This document shows, piece after piece, positions 26,674 through 36,877 of a stretch of DNA of 64,000 bases. The stretch comes from HKST-UBA85 sp035654775 (lineage in GTDB: Bacteria > Bacteroidota > Bacteroidia > Flavobacteriales > Flavobacteriaceae), in NCBI GenBank assembly GCA_035654775.1, contig DASRWB010000017.1, forward strand, positions 1 to 64,000, given 5' to 3'. Within the stretch, counting starts at the first letter, position 1, and each line of letters starts with the position of its first letter. Below the pieces are notes generated by a model. It saw only the letters and a list, made by a program, of their open reading frames with translations. It did no database searches and was not told where the DNA came from. The position numbers and the translations under genes are program-made.

Positions 26674-28599
26674 CTATTCTTTTAAATCGTACACATATAT
26701 GGAACTGTTGGTTGCTTTATAAAATAAATACCCACCAAATTCATCTACCTCATATTCAGGCTTTTTGTCTTTTAAAACGATTTCCTTTTCTGTTGCGCCG
26801 GTATCTTTGTTTACTTTAACCAACCCAACGCCATCGCTTAACTTTGTAAGAATAAATTGTGCATTTTCCGTAGCAGAAGTGGCTTTAAATCGGGTTGACA
26901 AATAATCAAAAGAAGCGCTGGCAATACCGGAAAACATATCAGCTGCCCGTTTAGCTTCTTTACCGTAGTCGTTATAAGTGCTTAGGTCGTTCACACTTCC
27001 ATAGGCGCTTCGGTTTGCTCCTGCTCTAGCACTCATAGAAACAGCCATTGCAGTAGATGCCACAGCGGTTAAACCACCCACTACTTTACCAAAAGTACTT
27101 CTTCCCGGAGATTTATGATAAACATGATAGGTTTCACTACCGTCAAATCCCAGCAAAGTCATGTTTTGGTCTGCAGAGAGGTAAATTCCTGTATCTCTGA
27201 TTTCCATGTGATTGGGGTCTTCTTTTTCACCAAAATCACATTTGGCCAAATCACTCACTTCACCTGTTTCCGCAGCAATAGCCATAATTTTACCATCCGC
27301 AGCTATTAAGTATCTGTCATTTTTACTGTCGTATGTTGAGGCCACAGAAGAAGCTTTTTTGTATTTTAAGGGTTTTGACCAAACTTGTTCTCCGGTTTCA
27401 AGGTTTACAATATTGGTATCTTCACCGGTGATATATATAAGCCCTTGAGGTGTATGCGCCATAATCATAATGTTTTCGCCTGTTTTTAGCGGTTTTTTAA
27501 ATAACGTTTTTCCGTCAAAAGCTATTTTATTTATACCGCCTTCCTGAATACCAAACAAAATTCCATCATCCATGATGTAAAAATGCTGCACATACCCATT
27601 GGTTTTTGGTGCTTTTTCCCAAAGGTCTTCGCCCGAACCCGCCGATAAAAATGCGATATGACTTTGTGCTTTAGCAGCCGTTAACTTGCCTAAACCGCTT
27701 CCGCCTGAAGGCGCTACATCACTAACTACAGCAAGGCCTTGAGGTAAAATTTGAAAGTTAGAAACTGAACCTTTCACTTTGCGGTCATCCTGCCACAACT
27801 CGGCTCCGTTACTTCCTATTTTATGGATTCGGGTATTTTTACCATTTGAAGTGGCTTCAAAGGCATATATTTCTTTTTCAGTATCGTCGGCAACCATCCA
27901 GTTAACGCCCTTTATTTTATTTCTCCAAAGTTCGTCGCCACTATGTGTCATGGCCAAAATACCTTGTGCTGTTGGGATTAAAATAGAACTCTTAAGCAAC
28001 ATAGGCGTACCGGTAACACTAAAGTCTTTTACCGCGCCAACTCTACCGGGTTTGTCTAGGAAAAAGGAATAATCTTGCTTGCCGGAAACCAAATCGTAAA
28101 CAGCCACTTTTGGTACTTGACTTTCAAATTTCTGGTCGCTTTTTTGTAAGCCACTTACAATTACTTTGTTTTGAGGCAGCGCCACATTGCAGGTGTAAAT
28201 TTGTTTCCAGTTGTCTTCTTCTGAATTAAACAGTACCGTACCTGTTACATAATCTATAACTGCTCTTTTGGTTTTACCAATACCTGAAAACTTCGAATCT
28301 GTTCCTTGAGAAACTACAATATAGGGAGAATTGGGGATAAATTCTGTTTCTTCGGGTTTGAGTTTTCCAAAATTATTAAAGGTAAATGTTGCTGTACTTT
28401 TTTTGGGGTCTATTCCTGCCAATCCTTCATTAGTAGCCACCACCAAAATACCACCTTGAGTCAGTGTCATCTCATTTATGGTTGCCCCTAATTCATATGT
28501 TCCGTCAGGAGTCTCGGCTTTTTGGGCCATACCCCATGCTGCACTCAGCACGAATGCAACACATAGAGTATTTTTTAATAGTTTATATTGCATTTTCAT
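26674..28599 (-). CDS. Secreted PQQ-like beta-propeller protein
   Basis: A 641-residue protein with a signal peptide ending near AAWGMAQ. It has repeated PQQ/WD-like blades with a tryptophan in similar sites (SGDELWRNKIKG, NGAELWQDDRKV, SGEDLWEKAPKT, TGEQVWSKPLKY). An Ala/Ser/Gly-rich hydrophobic stretch near residues 505-530 interrupts the propeller and might be membrane-seeking or a linker. No catalytic residues are recognisable. It ends without a T9SS sorting domain. It is probably co-transcribed with the upstream lipoprotein gene (3-base gap). Function unknown. Confidence 0.8.
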   Translation of the reverse strand: MKMQYKLLKNTLCVAFVLSAAWGMAQKAETPDGTYELGATINEMTLTQGGILVVATNEGLAGIDPKKSTATFTFNNFGKLKPEETEFIPNSPYIVVSQGTDSKFSGIGKTKRAVIDYVTGTVLFNSEEDNWKQIYTCNVALPQNKVIVSGLQKSDQKFESQVPKVAVYDLVSGKQDYSFFLDKPGRVGAVKDFSVTGTPMLLKSSILIPTAQGILAMTHSGDELWRNKIKGVNWMVADDTEKEIYAFEATSNGKNTRIHKIGSNGAELWQDDRKVKGSVSNFQILPQGLAVVSDVAPSGGSGLGKLTAAKAQSHIAFLSAGSGEDLWEKAPKTNGYVQHFYIMDDGILFGIQEGGINKIAFDGKTLFKKPLKTGENIMIMAHTPQGLIYITGEDTNIVNLETGEQVWSKPLKYKKASSVASTYDSKNDRYLIAADGKIMAIAAETGEVSDLAKCDFGEKEDPNHMEIRDTGIYLSADQNMTLLGFDGSETYHVYHKSPGRSTFGKVVGGLTAVASTAMAVSMSARAGANRSAYGSVNDLSTYNDYGKEAKRAADMFSGIASASFDYLSTRFKATSATENAQFILTKLSDGVGLVKVNKDTGATEKEIVLKDKKPEYEVDEFGGYLFYKATNSSIYVYDLKE

Positions 28600-28602
28600 A
28601 CC

Positions 28603-29118
28603 TTACATTTTTTCAAGGTTAAACGACCCTTCAGTAATTGTTTTAATGCTGTCATCATTTGAATTTTTTCCTGTAAAACTGAAAGTTCCTTTTACGGCTG
28701 TTTCAGTTTCTTCAGAAATATTGATTTCTCCGGCAAGACCTGAGTTTTCATATGGAGCTGTCCAAGTTTGTGTATCTACCGGATTATTTACATTAGGCTC
28801 AATATACGAGGCTGTTCTAAAGACATTGTTGTCTGAAAGTTCATAGGTGCCTTCACCATCGTACCCGTTAATCACGATATTGATTGCTTGTGACGAAGTG
28901 TTTCCCTGCATAACCAGTGTAGTTTGTCCTCCGGCAGTGGTTACACTGGCAAAAGAGGTCATCTCTAAAGAGGTGAAGGATACACCGTCTATTTTTGCAG
29001 TGATTGTTCCTTGAGCTGCTTGTCCGCCACCGCCACCATCATCATCGCTTGAACAAGATGAAACTGTTGTAAATAAAACTACTGCTGCTAATAGCATAAA
29101 CTTTTGAAATTTTTCCAT
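28603..29118 (-). CDS. DUF6252-like lipoprotein
   Basis: A 171-residue protein with a lipoprotein signal (TTVSSCSSDDDGGGGG, Cys near residue 22). The Asp/Gly-rich segment after the cysteine is typical of surface-exposed lipoproteins in Flavobacteriaceae. The body is a small beta domain (GTITAKIDGVSF, INIVINGYDGEGTYEL, KGTFSFTGKNSND) matching the DUF6252 pattern. It shares an operon with the propeller protein. Function unknown. Confidence 0.8.
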   Translation of the reverse strand: MEKFQKFMLLAAVVLFTTVSSCSSDDDGGGGGQAAQGTITAKIDGVSFTSLEMTSFASVTTAGGQTTLVMQGNTSSQAINIVINGYDGEGTYELSDNNVFRTASYIEPNVNNPVDTQTWTAPYENSGLAGEINISEETETAVKGTFSFTGKNSNDDSIKTITEGSFNLEKM

Positions 29119-29199
29119 AATTGAAATTTTAATTTTTTAATACATTGGTAAAAGTGTATATAAAACTTCAGGGAATCAATACGATGAATTACGTATTTT

Positions 29200-30150
29200 T
29201 CAGAAAGTGATGTGCGGATAGCATGCGTTAAGTGCTTCTTTTTGAGCACGAAGGGTGTCTAAAAAAACTTTATGTGCTTTGGTTTGGGTATTAAAAGGCT
29301 TATGCTGTAATCCTTTTTGTACTGTGTCTACTTGCTGCATGGTTTCATGAGTCTTGGGATCAAACCAAACGTTAACAAAGTGTTGCCAGATATAATCTAC
29401 AGCAATTTGGTTTGGATGCAGCATATCTTCTTTATAAAACCGATAGTCTCTTAGCTCATCCATCATTATTTCGTAGGATGGAAAGTAACATAACTTATCT
29501 TCAGGCTTAATGGTTTGATGAATAGCCGTAAGCAAGTGGGCTTTACTTTGTGTATTTTCCACAAAACCGTCTTTTAAATGTCTCACCGGAGAAACCGTAA
29601 AAATAATGGTGCATTGTGGATTTGCATTTCTAAGCAAGGCTATGGTATTCTTTAACGAGGCATTTACTTCTTCAACACTTAATAACACTTTGGCAAAATG
29701 CTTTTGTGGTACTTTATGACAGTTGGCCACTATTTTATTGGTTTCCAGATGCTTGTATACCCAAGCAGTTCCCAATGTGATAACAACGTGTGTTGCTTGG
29801 TCAAGAGCTATTGCTGTTTCTTGTGTTCTTTTATTTAAACACTCTATGAGTTTGTGTTTATTGATTGAGCTTAAACTTGAATGTGCTTCGAAACTATGCC
29901 ACTGTTCGTTGTGAAAAAAAACATCATTTTCCTTGAATGTATTGGCTGTAATGGTGCGGGAAATTAGATTTTCTATCGCTATGGGATGAAACAATATTCC
30001 CAAAGGGTTTTGAAGATTTTGAAACTTAAAGTAGTTTACTTTACTTCCCATATTTTCAGTGAAACACGAGCCAAAAAGCAATATACGGCTAAAGTAATCT
30101 ATCCGATTTTGCATTTGTGGCTCAAGAGGTATTTGGGTTTGCAGTTTCAT
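29200..30150 (-). CDS. GSCFA domain protein (SGNH-hydrolase-like)
   Basis: A 316-residue protein with the defining GSCFTENMG motif near residues 28-36. VITLGTAWVYKH, TVSPVRHLKDG and YRFYKEDMLHPNQIAVDYIW follow; the last provides the DxxHP catalytic-dyad pattern of SGNH/GDSL-type esterases. The GSCFA family is widespread in Bacteroidota and its substrate is not established. It lies 85 bases after alaS on the same strand. Confidence 0.88.
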   Translation of the reverse strand: MKLQTQIPLEPQMQNRIDYFSRILLFGSCFTENMGSKVNYFKFQNLQNPLGILFHPIAIENLISRTITANTFKENDVFFHNEQWHSFEAHSSLSSINKHKLIECLNKRTQETAIALDQATHVVITLGTAWVYKHLETNKIVANCHKVPQKHFAKVLLSVEEVNASLKNTIALLRNANPQCTIIFTVSPVRHLKDGFVENTQSKAHLLTAIHQTIKPEDKLCYFPSYEIMMDELRDYRFYKEDMLHPNQIAVDYIWQHFVNVWFDPKTHETMQQVDTVQKGLQHKPFNTQTKAHKVFLDTLRAQKEALNACYPHITF

Positions 30151-30234
30151 AGGTTTATCTTCAACATTTAGTCTTTTTGGTGAGGCTATATCGAAGTTCT
30201 ATTTTTTGCAGCAACATCACTTTTCAAAAAAAGA

Positions 30235-32847
30235 TTAACTCAGATAATTTTGGGCTGCTGTTAAAGCCTCATTTATTCCTTGGGTATTTTTTCCACCGGC
30301 TGTAGCAAAAAATGGTTGTCCGCCGCCACTGCCTTCTATGTATTTACCTAATTCTCTCACTATTTTTCCTGCATTTAAGTTTTTTTCTGCAACCAGTTCT
30401 TTCGAAATGTAGCAAGACAACAAGGCTTTCCCGTTATTTTCGGCTCCAAAGAGCACGAACAGTTTGTTGTATTGATTTCCTATTTCAAAACACAGGTCTT
30501 TGATGCTTGCTGCATCTAAGTCTACTTTTTTTGCTAAAAACTGTATGCCGTTTATTTCCTGTATTTCCTGCTGAAGAGTTTGTTTTAAGTTTTGGGTTTT
30601 TTCTTTAAGCAAGGCGTCTATTTCTTTTTTAAGCTCTTGATTTTCTTCTTGTAAACTTTGAAGGGCTTTAACGGGTTCAGCAGGATTGTTTAACACACTT
30701 TTTATTTGAAAAAGAGTATGGTTGTTCTCCATAAAAAAATCTTTTACCGCATCGCCTGTTATCGCTTCAATTCTTCGAATTCCGGATGCCACAGCACTTT
30801 CAGAAGTGATTTTGAAATGCCATAAATCTCGGGTGTTTTCCACATGTGTGCCACCACAAAGCTCAATAGATTGTCCAAATCGAACCGTTCGTACCGCATC
30901 GCCGTATTTTTCTCCAAACAAGGCTATCGCACCGTTATGAAGTGCTTCTTTCATAGGAATATTGCGCTGCTCCTGAAACGGAAGTTTACTTTCTATTCTA
31001 GCATTTACAAAATTCTCAACGGCTTCCAACTCTTCATGAGTTACTTTTGAAAAGTGAGAAAAATCAAATCGCAGATATTTGGCATGAACTGCACTTCCTT
31101 TTTGTTCAACATGTGTCCCCAGAATTTCTCTTAAGGCCTGATGTAATAAATGTGTAGCGGTATGGTTACAGGCTGTTTTAAACCGTTGTTTAGCATCAAC
31201 TACAGCATTAAAAGTTTCCTTTATGTGAGTTGGAAGGGTTTTAGTGAAGTGGATAATTACATTATTTTCTTTTTTTGTATCCAGAATATAGATTACGTCG
31301 CCGTGACTGTCTTCCAAGTATCCTTTATCTCCTACTTGTCCGCCACCTTCAGGGTAAAAAGGAGTAAGATTAAATACCAACTGGTACATTTCGCCTTCTT
31401 TTTTAGAAACCACTTTTCGGTAGCGCGTAATTTTTACCTGAGTTTCCAAGGTGTCATAACCTACAAATTCCTCTTCAGTATCTTGTGACAAAACAACCCA
31501 ATCTCCGGTAGAAACCTCGCTTGCGGCTCTGGATCTGATTTTTTGTTTTTGCAGTTCCTGATGAAATTCTTCTTCATCGAGCTTCAATCCTTTTTCATGT
31601 AAAATCAATGCCGTTAAATCTTTGGGAAAACCAAACGTATCGTAAAGTTCAAAGGCTTTTTCTCCTGAAATGGTAGTTCCTGTGGTGTTTTTTACAATAC
31701 CTTCAAGAAGTAACAACCCTTGATCCAGAGTTTTTAAAAAGGCATTTTCCTCTTCTTTTATTACGTTTTGAACAAGTTGCTTTTGTGCTTTTAACTCAGG
31801 AAAGGCTTGCCCCATAATATCACTTAAAACCGCAACCAGCTTGTAGATAAAAGCATCTTTTTTATCCAAAAAAGTAAACCCATACCTTATGGCTCTGCGT
31901 AAAATTCGCCTGATGACATATCCGGCTCCGGAATTTCCGGGTAACTGTCCGTCGGCAATAGAGAAAGCTACAGCCCGAATATGGTCGGCTATTACCCGAA
32001 TGGCTACATCTGTTTTTTCGTGCTTTCCGTAAGATTTTCCGGTAATCGTTTCAATCTCACGTATAATTGGGGTAAATACATCGGTGTCGTAATTGCTTTG
32101 TACATCTTGTAGCACCATGCATAGGCGTTCAAAACCCATGCCTGTATCAATGTGTTTTTCGGGTAAGGATTCCAGTGTACCGTTTGCTTTTCGGTTGTAT
32201 TGCATAAAAACCAGATTCCAAATCTCTACTACTTGCGGATGGTCTTTATTAACAAGCTCTTTTCCGGGTATTTTAGATTTTTCATTATCCGGACGAATGT
32301 CAACGTGTATTTCACTACACGGGCCACAAGGTCCTTGATCGCCCATTTCCCAAAAATTATCTTTTTTATTTCCTAAAAGAATTCGGTCTTCCGGTATAAG
32401 TGCCTTCCAGTATTCGAAGGCTTCACTATCCATGGGTATATTTTCATTTTCATCGCCCTCAAAAACAGTAACATACAAAATATTTTTATCTATTTTATAA
32501 ACTTCGGTAAGCAATTCCCAAGCCCAAGCTATGGCTTCTTTTTTAAAATAATCGCCAAAACTCCAGTTTCCCAGCATTTCAAAAAGGGTATGGTGATAGG
32601 TATCATAGCCTACTTCTTCCAAATCGTTATGTTTACCGGAAACACGCAGGCATTTTTGGGTATCGGCTATTCGCTTATTTTTAGGCGTAGCATTTCCTAA
32701 AAAATACTCTTTGAACGGTGCCATTCCGGAGTTTACAAACATTAGTGTTGGGTCGTCTTTTAATACCAAAGGCGCCGAAGGTACAACAGTATGTTTTTTG
32801 GATTCAAAAAAGGATAAAAATTGCGAACGTACGTCTTGCGATTTCAT
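30235..32847 (-). CDS. alaS: Alanine--tRNA ligase
   Basis: An 870-residue synthetase, a normal length. The N-terminal class II catalytic core has [14 protein letters not shown] and [21 protein letters not shown]. The editing domain has the zinc motif [11 protein letters not shown] and CGGTHVENT. The C-terminal coiled coil and C-Ala domain end with [14 protein letters not shown]. It charges tRNA-Ala and edits mischarged serine and glycine. It is divergent from the M23 peptidase gene across a 130-base gap. Confidence 0.97.
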   Translation of the reverse strand: MKSQDVRSQFLSFFESKKHTVVPSAPLVLKDDPTLMFVNSGMAPFKEYFLGNATPKNKRIADTQKCLRVSGKHNDLEEVGYDTYHHTLFEMLGNWSFGDYFKKEAIAWAWELLTEVYKIDKNILYVTVFEGDENENIPMDSEAFEYWKALIPEDRILLGNKKDNFWEMGDQGPCGPCSEIHVDIRPDNEKSKIPGKELVNKDHPQVVEIWNLVFMQYNRKANGTLESLPEKHIDTGMGFERLCMVLQDVQSNYDTDVFTPIIREIETITGKSYGKHEKTDVAIRVIADHIRAVAFSIADGQLPGNSGAGYVIRRILRRAIRYGFTFLDKKDAFIYKLVAVLSDIMGQAFPELKAQKQLVQNVIKEEENAFLKTLDQGLLLLEGIVKNTTGTTISGEKAFELYDTFGFPKDLTALILHEKGLKLDEEEFHQELQKQKIRSRAASEVSTGDWVVLSQDTEEEFVGYDTLETQVKITRYRKVVSKKEGEMYQLVFNLTPFYPEGGGQVGDKGYLEDSHGDVIYILDTKKENNVIIHFTKTLPTHIKETFNAVVDAKQRFKTACNHTATHLLHQALREILGTHVEQKGSAVHAKYLRFDFSHFSKVTHEELEAVENFVNARIESKLPFQEQRNIPMKEALHNGAIALFGEKYGDAVRTVRFGQSIELCGGTHVENTRDLWHFKITSESAVASGIRRIEAITGDAVKDFFMENNHTLFQIKSVLNNPAEPVKALQSLQEENQELKKEIDALLKEKTQNLKQTLQQEIQEINGIQFLAKKVDLDAASIKDLCFEIGNQYNKLFVLFGAENNGKALLSCYISKELVAEKNLNAGKIVRELGKYIEGSGGGQPFFATAGGKNTQGINEALTAAQNYLS

Positions 32848-32903
32848 TTAAATATTGTTAATAGCTTGTATGCGTTAAATTACTATTAATGCGAAACAAT
32901 TTC

Positions 32904-32911
32904 TATATTTG
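32904..32911 (+). promoter_or_regulatory. -7 box (TATATTTG) for the M23 peptidase gene
   Basis: TATATTTG matches TAnnTTTG and lies 66 bases before the peptidase ATG in the alaS/peptidase divergent gap. Confidence 0.6.
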
Positions 32912-32977
32912 TTCGTTATGCTAAATATTTTAAAAATTGCGGCATTAAGTATGTGCAAAAATAGTATAAATTAAGTA

Positions 32978-33949
32978 ATGAGTAAGGTAAAATATTATTA
33001 CGATTCTGAAACGCTTTCTTACCGTAAAATCGAGCGTAAAAAAAGAAGAACCCTGAAATACATTGCGTTGTTTCTTCTGGCTGCTGCGCTTTTTGGTTTT
33101 CTCATTGTTTTTGTTGGTATGCAATATATCGAATCTCCAAAAGAAAAAACTTTAAAAAGAGAGTTGGCAAATATGCAATTGCAGTACGAAATACTGAATA
33201 AAAAAATTACCGAAGCTCAAGCTGTTTTATCCAATGTAGAAGACAGAGACAATAACATTTACCGGGTATATTTTGAAGCCAATCCCATTCCCGAAGAACA
33301 AAGAAAAGCCGGATTTGGTGGTGTAAACCGTTACAAAAACCTGGAAGGTTTTGATAATTCCAATCTTATAATAGAAACATCCAAACGTTTGGATGTGTTA
33401 CAAAAAAGAATCGTAGTACAATCCAAATCTCTTGATGAAATTGCACAATTAGCCAAAGACAAAGAAAACCTGCTTGCAGCCATACCTGCCATTCAACCTG
33501 TAAAAAATGAAGATTTAACACGAATGGCATCCGGATTTGGTATGCGCACCGACCCTTTTACCAAAGCGCGTAAAATGCATTGGGGCATGGACTTTACCGC
33601 ACCCAGAGGCACACCGGTTTATGCTACCGGCGATGGTACCGTAGTACGTGCTGACAATGCCTCGGCAGGCTATGGAAGACACATTAGAATAGACCATGGG
33701 TATGGCTACGTTAGCCTCTATGCACATTTGTATAAGTACAATGTAAGAAAAAATCAAAAAGTACGTCGTGGTGACCTTATCGGCTTTGTAGGTAGCACAG
33801 GCCGTTCTGAAGCGCCTCATTTACACTACGAAATTTTTAAAGATGAACAGCGTATAAACCCCATTAATTTTTACTACGGAAGTTTAACTGCCGAAGAATT
33901 TAATGACCTACTGGAAAAAGCATCACAAGAAAACCAATCGTTAGATTAA
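32978..33949 (+). CDS. M23 family metallopeptidase (LytM-type murein hydrolase)
   Basis: A 323-residue protein. One N-terminal membrane helix (LKYIALFLLAAALFGFLIVF) is followed by a periplasmic coiled coil, then a LytM domain. The zinc ligands are in HWGMDFTAPRG and HLHYEIF, with the YAHLYKYNV segment between. It should cut peptide crosslinks in peptidoglycan or regulate amidases. Its stop overlaps the MerR start codon (TAATG), so the two are co-transcribed. Confidence 0.92.
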   Translation: MSKVKYYYDSETLSYRKIERKKRRTLKYIALFLLAAALFGFLIVFVGMQYIESPKEKTLKRELANMQLQYEILNKKITEAQAVLSNVEDRDNNIYRVYFEANPIPEEQRKAGFGGVNRYKNLEGFDNSNLIIETSKRLDVLQKRIVVQSKSLDEIAQLAKDKENLLAAIPAIQPVKNEDLTRMASGFGMRTDPFTKARKMHWGMDFTAPRGTPVYATGDGTVVRADNASAGYGRHIRIDHGYGYVSLYAHLYKYNVRKNQKVRRGDLIGFVGSTGRSEAPHLHYEIFKDEQRINPINFYYGSLTAEEFNDLLEKASQENQSLD

Positions 33950-34278
33950 TGCATATACAACTGCCAGAAAAAAGATATTATACCATTGGCGAAGTAGCCA
34001 AGGCCTTTAATGTAAACACCTCGCTTATCCGGTTTTGGGAAAAAGAATTTGATGAACTAAAACCAAAAAAAAATGCTAAAGGCAACCGCAAATTTACTCC
34101 TGAAGACATTAAAAACCTCCAATTTATTTACCATCTAGTAAAAGAACGAGGTTTCACCCTTGAAGGCGCTAAAATTCATCTGAAAGAAGAAAAGAAAAAA
34201 CCCTTGAGCAACTTTGAAATCATTGCAAAATTAGAAGCTATTAAAACTGAACTTATTAAAATAAAACAACAATTGTAA
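33949..34278 (+). CDS. MerR family transcriptional regulator
   Basis: A 109-residue protein with an N-terminal MerR winged helix (YYTIGEVAKAFNVNTSLIRFWEKEF, then RKFTPEDIKNLQFIYHLVKERG) and a short helical tail, without an effector-binding cysteine cluster. This short form next to an M23 peptidase is a repeated arrangement in Flavobacteriaceae. Its targets are unknown. Confidence 0.9.
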   Translation: MHIQLPEKRYYTIGEVAKAFNVNTSLIRFWEKEFDELKPKKNAKGNRKFTPEDIKNLQFIYHLVKERGFTLEGAKIHLKEEKKKPLSNFEIIAKLEAIKTELIKIKQQL

Positions 34279-34350
34279 CATTTTAGCCTTTACATAAACT
34301 AATACTAAAGAAACCTTTAAACAAGCATTAACACTTAAAAACCATCAAAC

Positions 34351-34947
34351 ATGAAAAAGTGGATTCTACCCATAGTTATTATTGCTCTTATAGGCTTATG
34401 GACCGTAAGCTTTAAAAACACCGCGGTTACTTTCAATGAAGATGTTAAAGAAGCCTGGGGAAATGTACAAACTTCCTACCAACGCAGAAACGACCTTATT
34501 GGAAACTTAGTGAAAACCGTACAAGGTGCCGCCGATTTTGAAAGAAGCACTCTGGAAGCTGTAATTAAAGCCCGGTCAGAAGCTACAAAACCTGAAATTA
34601 ATATCGATAACCTGGATCAATTAACCCCTGAAAAACTGGAACAGTTTAACCAAGCCCAAAGCGGTTTAAGTTCTGCCTTATCTCGCTTGCTCTTGGTAGT
34701 AGAACGCTATCCGGATTTAAAAGCCAATCAAAACTTTTTAAAACTACAAGATGAATTAACCAGTACTGAAAACACCATCCAAACCGCCAGAACCCGATAT
34801 AACGAAGCCATAAAACCATTCAACAAACACGTAAACAAATTTCCTAACTTACTAATATCAGGAATTTTTGGTTATGCTGAAAAACCTTATTTTGATGCAG
34901 AAACCGGCGCAGACCAACCCGTGGATGTAGACTTTGATTTTAATTAA
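34351..34947 (+). CDS. lemA: LemA family protein
   Basis: A 198-residue protein with one N-terminal membrane helix (WILPIVIIALIGLWTVSF). The LemA helical domain follows (VKEAWGNVQTSYQRRNDLIGNLVKTVQG, ARTRYNEAIKPFNKHVNKFPNLLISG). LemA proteins are envelope proteins of unclear function, often encoded next to TPM-domain proteins, as here (6-base gap to the next gene). Confidence 0.93.
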   Translation: MKKWILPIVIIALIGLWTVSFKNTAVTFNEDVKEAWGNVQTSYQRRNDLIGNLVKTVQGAADFERSTLEAVIKARSEATKPEINIDNLDQLTPEKLEQFNQAQSGLSSALSRLLLVVERYPDLKANQNFLKLQDELTSTENTIQTARTRYNEAIKPFNKHVNKFPNLLISGIFGYAEKPYFDAETGADQPVDVDFDFN

Positions 34948-34953
34948 ACCACC

Positions 34954-35391
34954 ATGTCTAAGCTAGAAGATTTTCTTACAGAAAATGATGAACAGGAAAT
35001 TATAGAGGCCATACGCACTGCCGAAGAAAAAACTTCAGGTGAAATAAGGATTCATATTGAAGCCCATACAGAAATAGATCCTTTTGAACGCGCGCTGGAA
35101 CTATTTCATTTGTTAAAAATGGATAATACCAAACTGCAAAACGGTGTACTCATTTACCTGGCTGTTGTTGATAAAACCTTTGTTATCTATGGAGACAAAG
35201 GCATTCATGAAAAAGTAGGCAGTACGTTTTGGGACAGCACAAAAACAATCATGCAGGAACATTTTAAAAAAGGCCATTTTAAAGAAGGCTTAATTGCAGG
35301 TGTACTAAGTGCAGGAAAAGAACTTGCTACCTATTTCCCTTGGCATCCACAGGACAATAATGAGTTGCCGAACAAAATCTCTAAAGGATGA
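34954..35391 (+). CDS. TPM domain protein (cytosolic/short form)
   Basis: A 145-residue TPM-phosphatase-type domain (EDFLTENDEQEIIEAIRTAEEKTSGEIRIHIEAH, KLQNGVLIYLAVVDKTFVIYGDKGIHEKVG) without signal peptide or membrane helix. It lies between lemA and a second, membrane-bound TPM gene. The family is linked to membrane-protein quality control and phosphatase-like activity, but the precise role is unknown. Confidence 0.9.
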   Translation: MSKLEDFLTENDEQEIIEAIRTAEEKTSGEIRIHIEAHTEIDPFERALELFHLLKMDNTKLQNGVLIYLAVVDKTFVIYGDKGIHEKVGSTFWDSTKTIMQEHFKKGHFKEGLIAGVLSAGKELATYFPWHPQDNNELPNKISKG

Positions 35392-35398
35392 TACCGCT

Positions 35399-36235
35399 AT
35401 GTTAAAGAAAGTAACGCCATTTTTCTCTACCCTAAAAGCGGTGCATTTTATTTCGCTGTGTATCGCCTTATTCTTTTTTAGCTCTAAGGCTGTAGCACAA
35501 TTTGATATTCCGCCTGTTCCTAAAGAACAAACCAGCGTTTATGACTACATAAAGTTACTTTCCTCAAATGAGAAAACTTCTTTAGAACAAAAGCTTTTAC
35601 AGTATTCGGATTCTACCTCTACCCAAATAGTTATTGCCATAATAGCCACCACAAAAGGAGAAAACATAGGTTTACTGGCTCCACAATGGGCCCATAAATG
35701 GGGCATTGGTCAGGCAAAAGAAGACAACGGTGTTTTTATTTTACTCGCAAAAGATGACAGGAACATCTGGATTTCTCCGGGTTATGGTGTAGAGCACAAA
35801 CTTACTGCCGGAATAACCGGAGAACTAATCCGAAACATTATTATTCCGGAGTTTAAAAAAGGAAATTACTACTCCGGATTAGACAAAGGTGCCGATGCTA
35901 TTTTCAATGTATTAAAAGGCACATATACGAGCCAAGCCAAGCCGGAAAAAGCATTTCCGCTTAGCGCATTTATTATACTGTTTGTTTTTTTTGCTATACT
36001 AATTATAGCGTTAAGTAAAAGTATAAAAGGAGGTAAAGGTGGTGGCTCCGGCGGAAAAAAGTTTGCTGCGGACAGCCTGTTAGAAGCTATCATTTTAAGC
36101 AATATGGGGCGCGGAAGTTTTAAACGAAGTTCGGGAGGAAGTTTTGGTGGCTGGAAAAGCTCCGGCGGCGGTGGATTTAGCGGTGGTTTTGGCGGTGGCG
36201 GATTCAGTGGCGGCGGTGCCGGTGGCAGCTGGTAA
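35399..36235 (+). CDS. TPM domain membrane protein with glycine-rich tail
   Basis: A 278-residue protein using the ATG at 35399, seven bases after the previous stop. The frame extends upstream but overlaps the preceding gene. A signal peptide (VHFISLCIALFFFSSKAVAQ) precedes a TPM domain (VYDYIKLLSSNEKTSLEQKLL, NIWISPGYGVEHKLTAGITGEL). One membrane helix follows (LSAFIILFVFFAILIIAL), and the tail is almost pure Gly/Ser/Phe. The glycine tail is typical of YgcG/TPM proteins. It forms the lemA-TPM-TPM unit. Its stop is only three bases from the convergent methyltransferase stop. Confidence 0.92.
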   Translation: MLKKVTPFFSTLKAVHFISLCIALFFFSSKAVAQFDIPPVPKEQTSVYDYIKLLSSNEKTSLEQKLLQYSDSTSTQIVIAIIATTKGENIGLLAPQWAHKWGIGQAKEDNGVFILLAKDDRNIWISPGYGVEHKLTAGITGELIRNIIIPEFKKGNYYSGLDKGADAIFNVLKGTYTSQAKPEKAFPLSAFIILFVFFAILIIALSKSIKGGKGGGSGGKKFAADSLLEAIILSNMGRGSFKRSSGGSFGGWKSSGGGGFSGGFGGGGFSGGGAGGSW

Positions 36236-36238
36236 TGT

Positions 36239-36877
36239 TTACTGCTTCTTTCGCCTAAAACAACAATACATAAACTTCTGATTTGTTTTAAAAGGTGTAT
36301 TGTGAGTTTGATGTAAACATGCTTTTAATTCAAAAAAATGTTGAAAGGTTTCTTCCAGCTTTTCTTTTGAATATCGGGTGATTTCTATTCCGCTGCATTG
36401 TAACGGTCCGTCATGAGCAAAAGTGGCTATTAGCAAATAGCCGTTTGGTTTAATTAATTTGCTTGCCAAATCCACATATTTTTGAATTTCACTTTCCTTA
36501 GTTAAAAAATGAAATGCGGCTCTGTCATGCCAAATATCATATAAAAAATCGCTTTTGAATTTTAGGATATCACTAACCGCCCAATGAATTTTTCTTCCTT
36601 TTTCGCCAAGACGATTTTTTGTTCTATTAATCGCTTTTTCTGAAATGTCTAAAACAGTAATGTTTGAAAAGGCGTTTTCCAGCAGAAAATCTACCAAGTT
36701 GCTATCTCCTGCACCTACATCTAAAATAGATGCCTTTTTTGGGAGATTTAAATCTTTAATAAATTGTAGTGATGCCTCAGGTTTTTCCTGATACCAACTC
36801 ACTTCATTACTCGCTTTATTTTCGTAAATACGCTCCCAGTGGGTTTTTCTGTTGAATCTTTCCTGGTTTTTACTCAT
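36239..36877 (-). CDS. Class I SAM-dependent methyltransferase
   Basis: A 212-residue methyltransferase. The SAM motif I is ILDVGAGDSNLVDFLL, and VLDISEKAINRTKNRLG is the acidic-loop region. HDRAAFHFLTKESE and GYLLIATFAHDGP are later motifs. The N-terminal HWERIYENKASNEVSWYQ is shared with thiopurine/tellurite-resistance-like methyltransferases. The substrate is unknown. The ATG overlaps the der stop (TAATG), so it should be translated from the der message. Confidence 0.88.
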   Translation of the reverse strand: MSKNQERFNRKTHWERIYENKASNEVSWYQEKPEASLQFIKDLNLPKKASILDVGAGDSNLVDFLLENAFSNITVLDISEKAINRTKNRLGEKGRKIHWAVSDILKFKSDFLYDIWHDRAAFHFLTKESEIQKYVDLASKLIKPNGYLLIATFAHDGPLQCSGIEITRYSKEKLEETFQHFFELKACLHQTHNTPFKTNQKFMYCCFRRKKQ

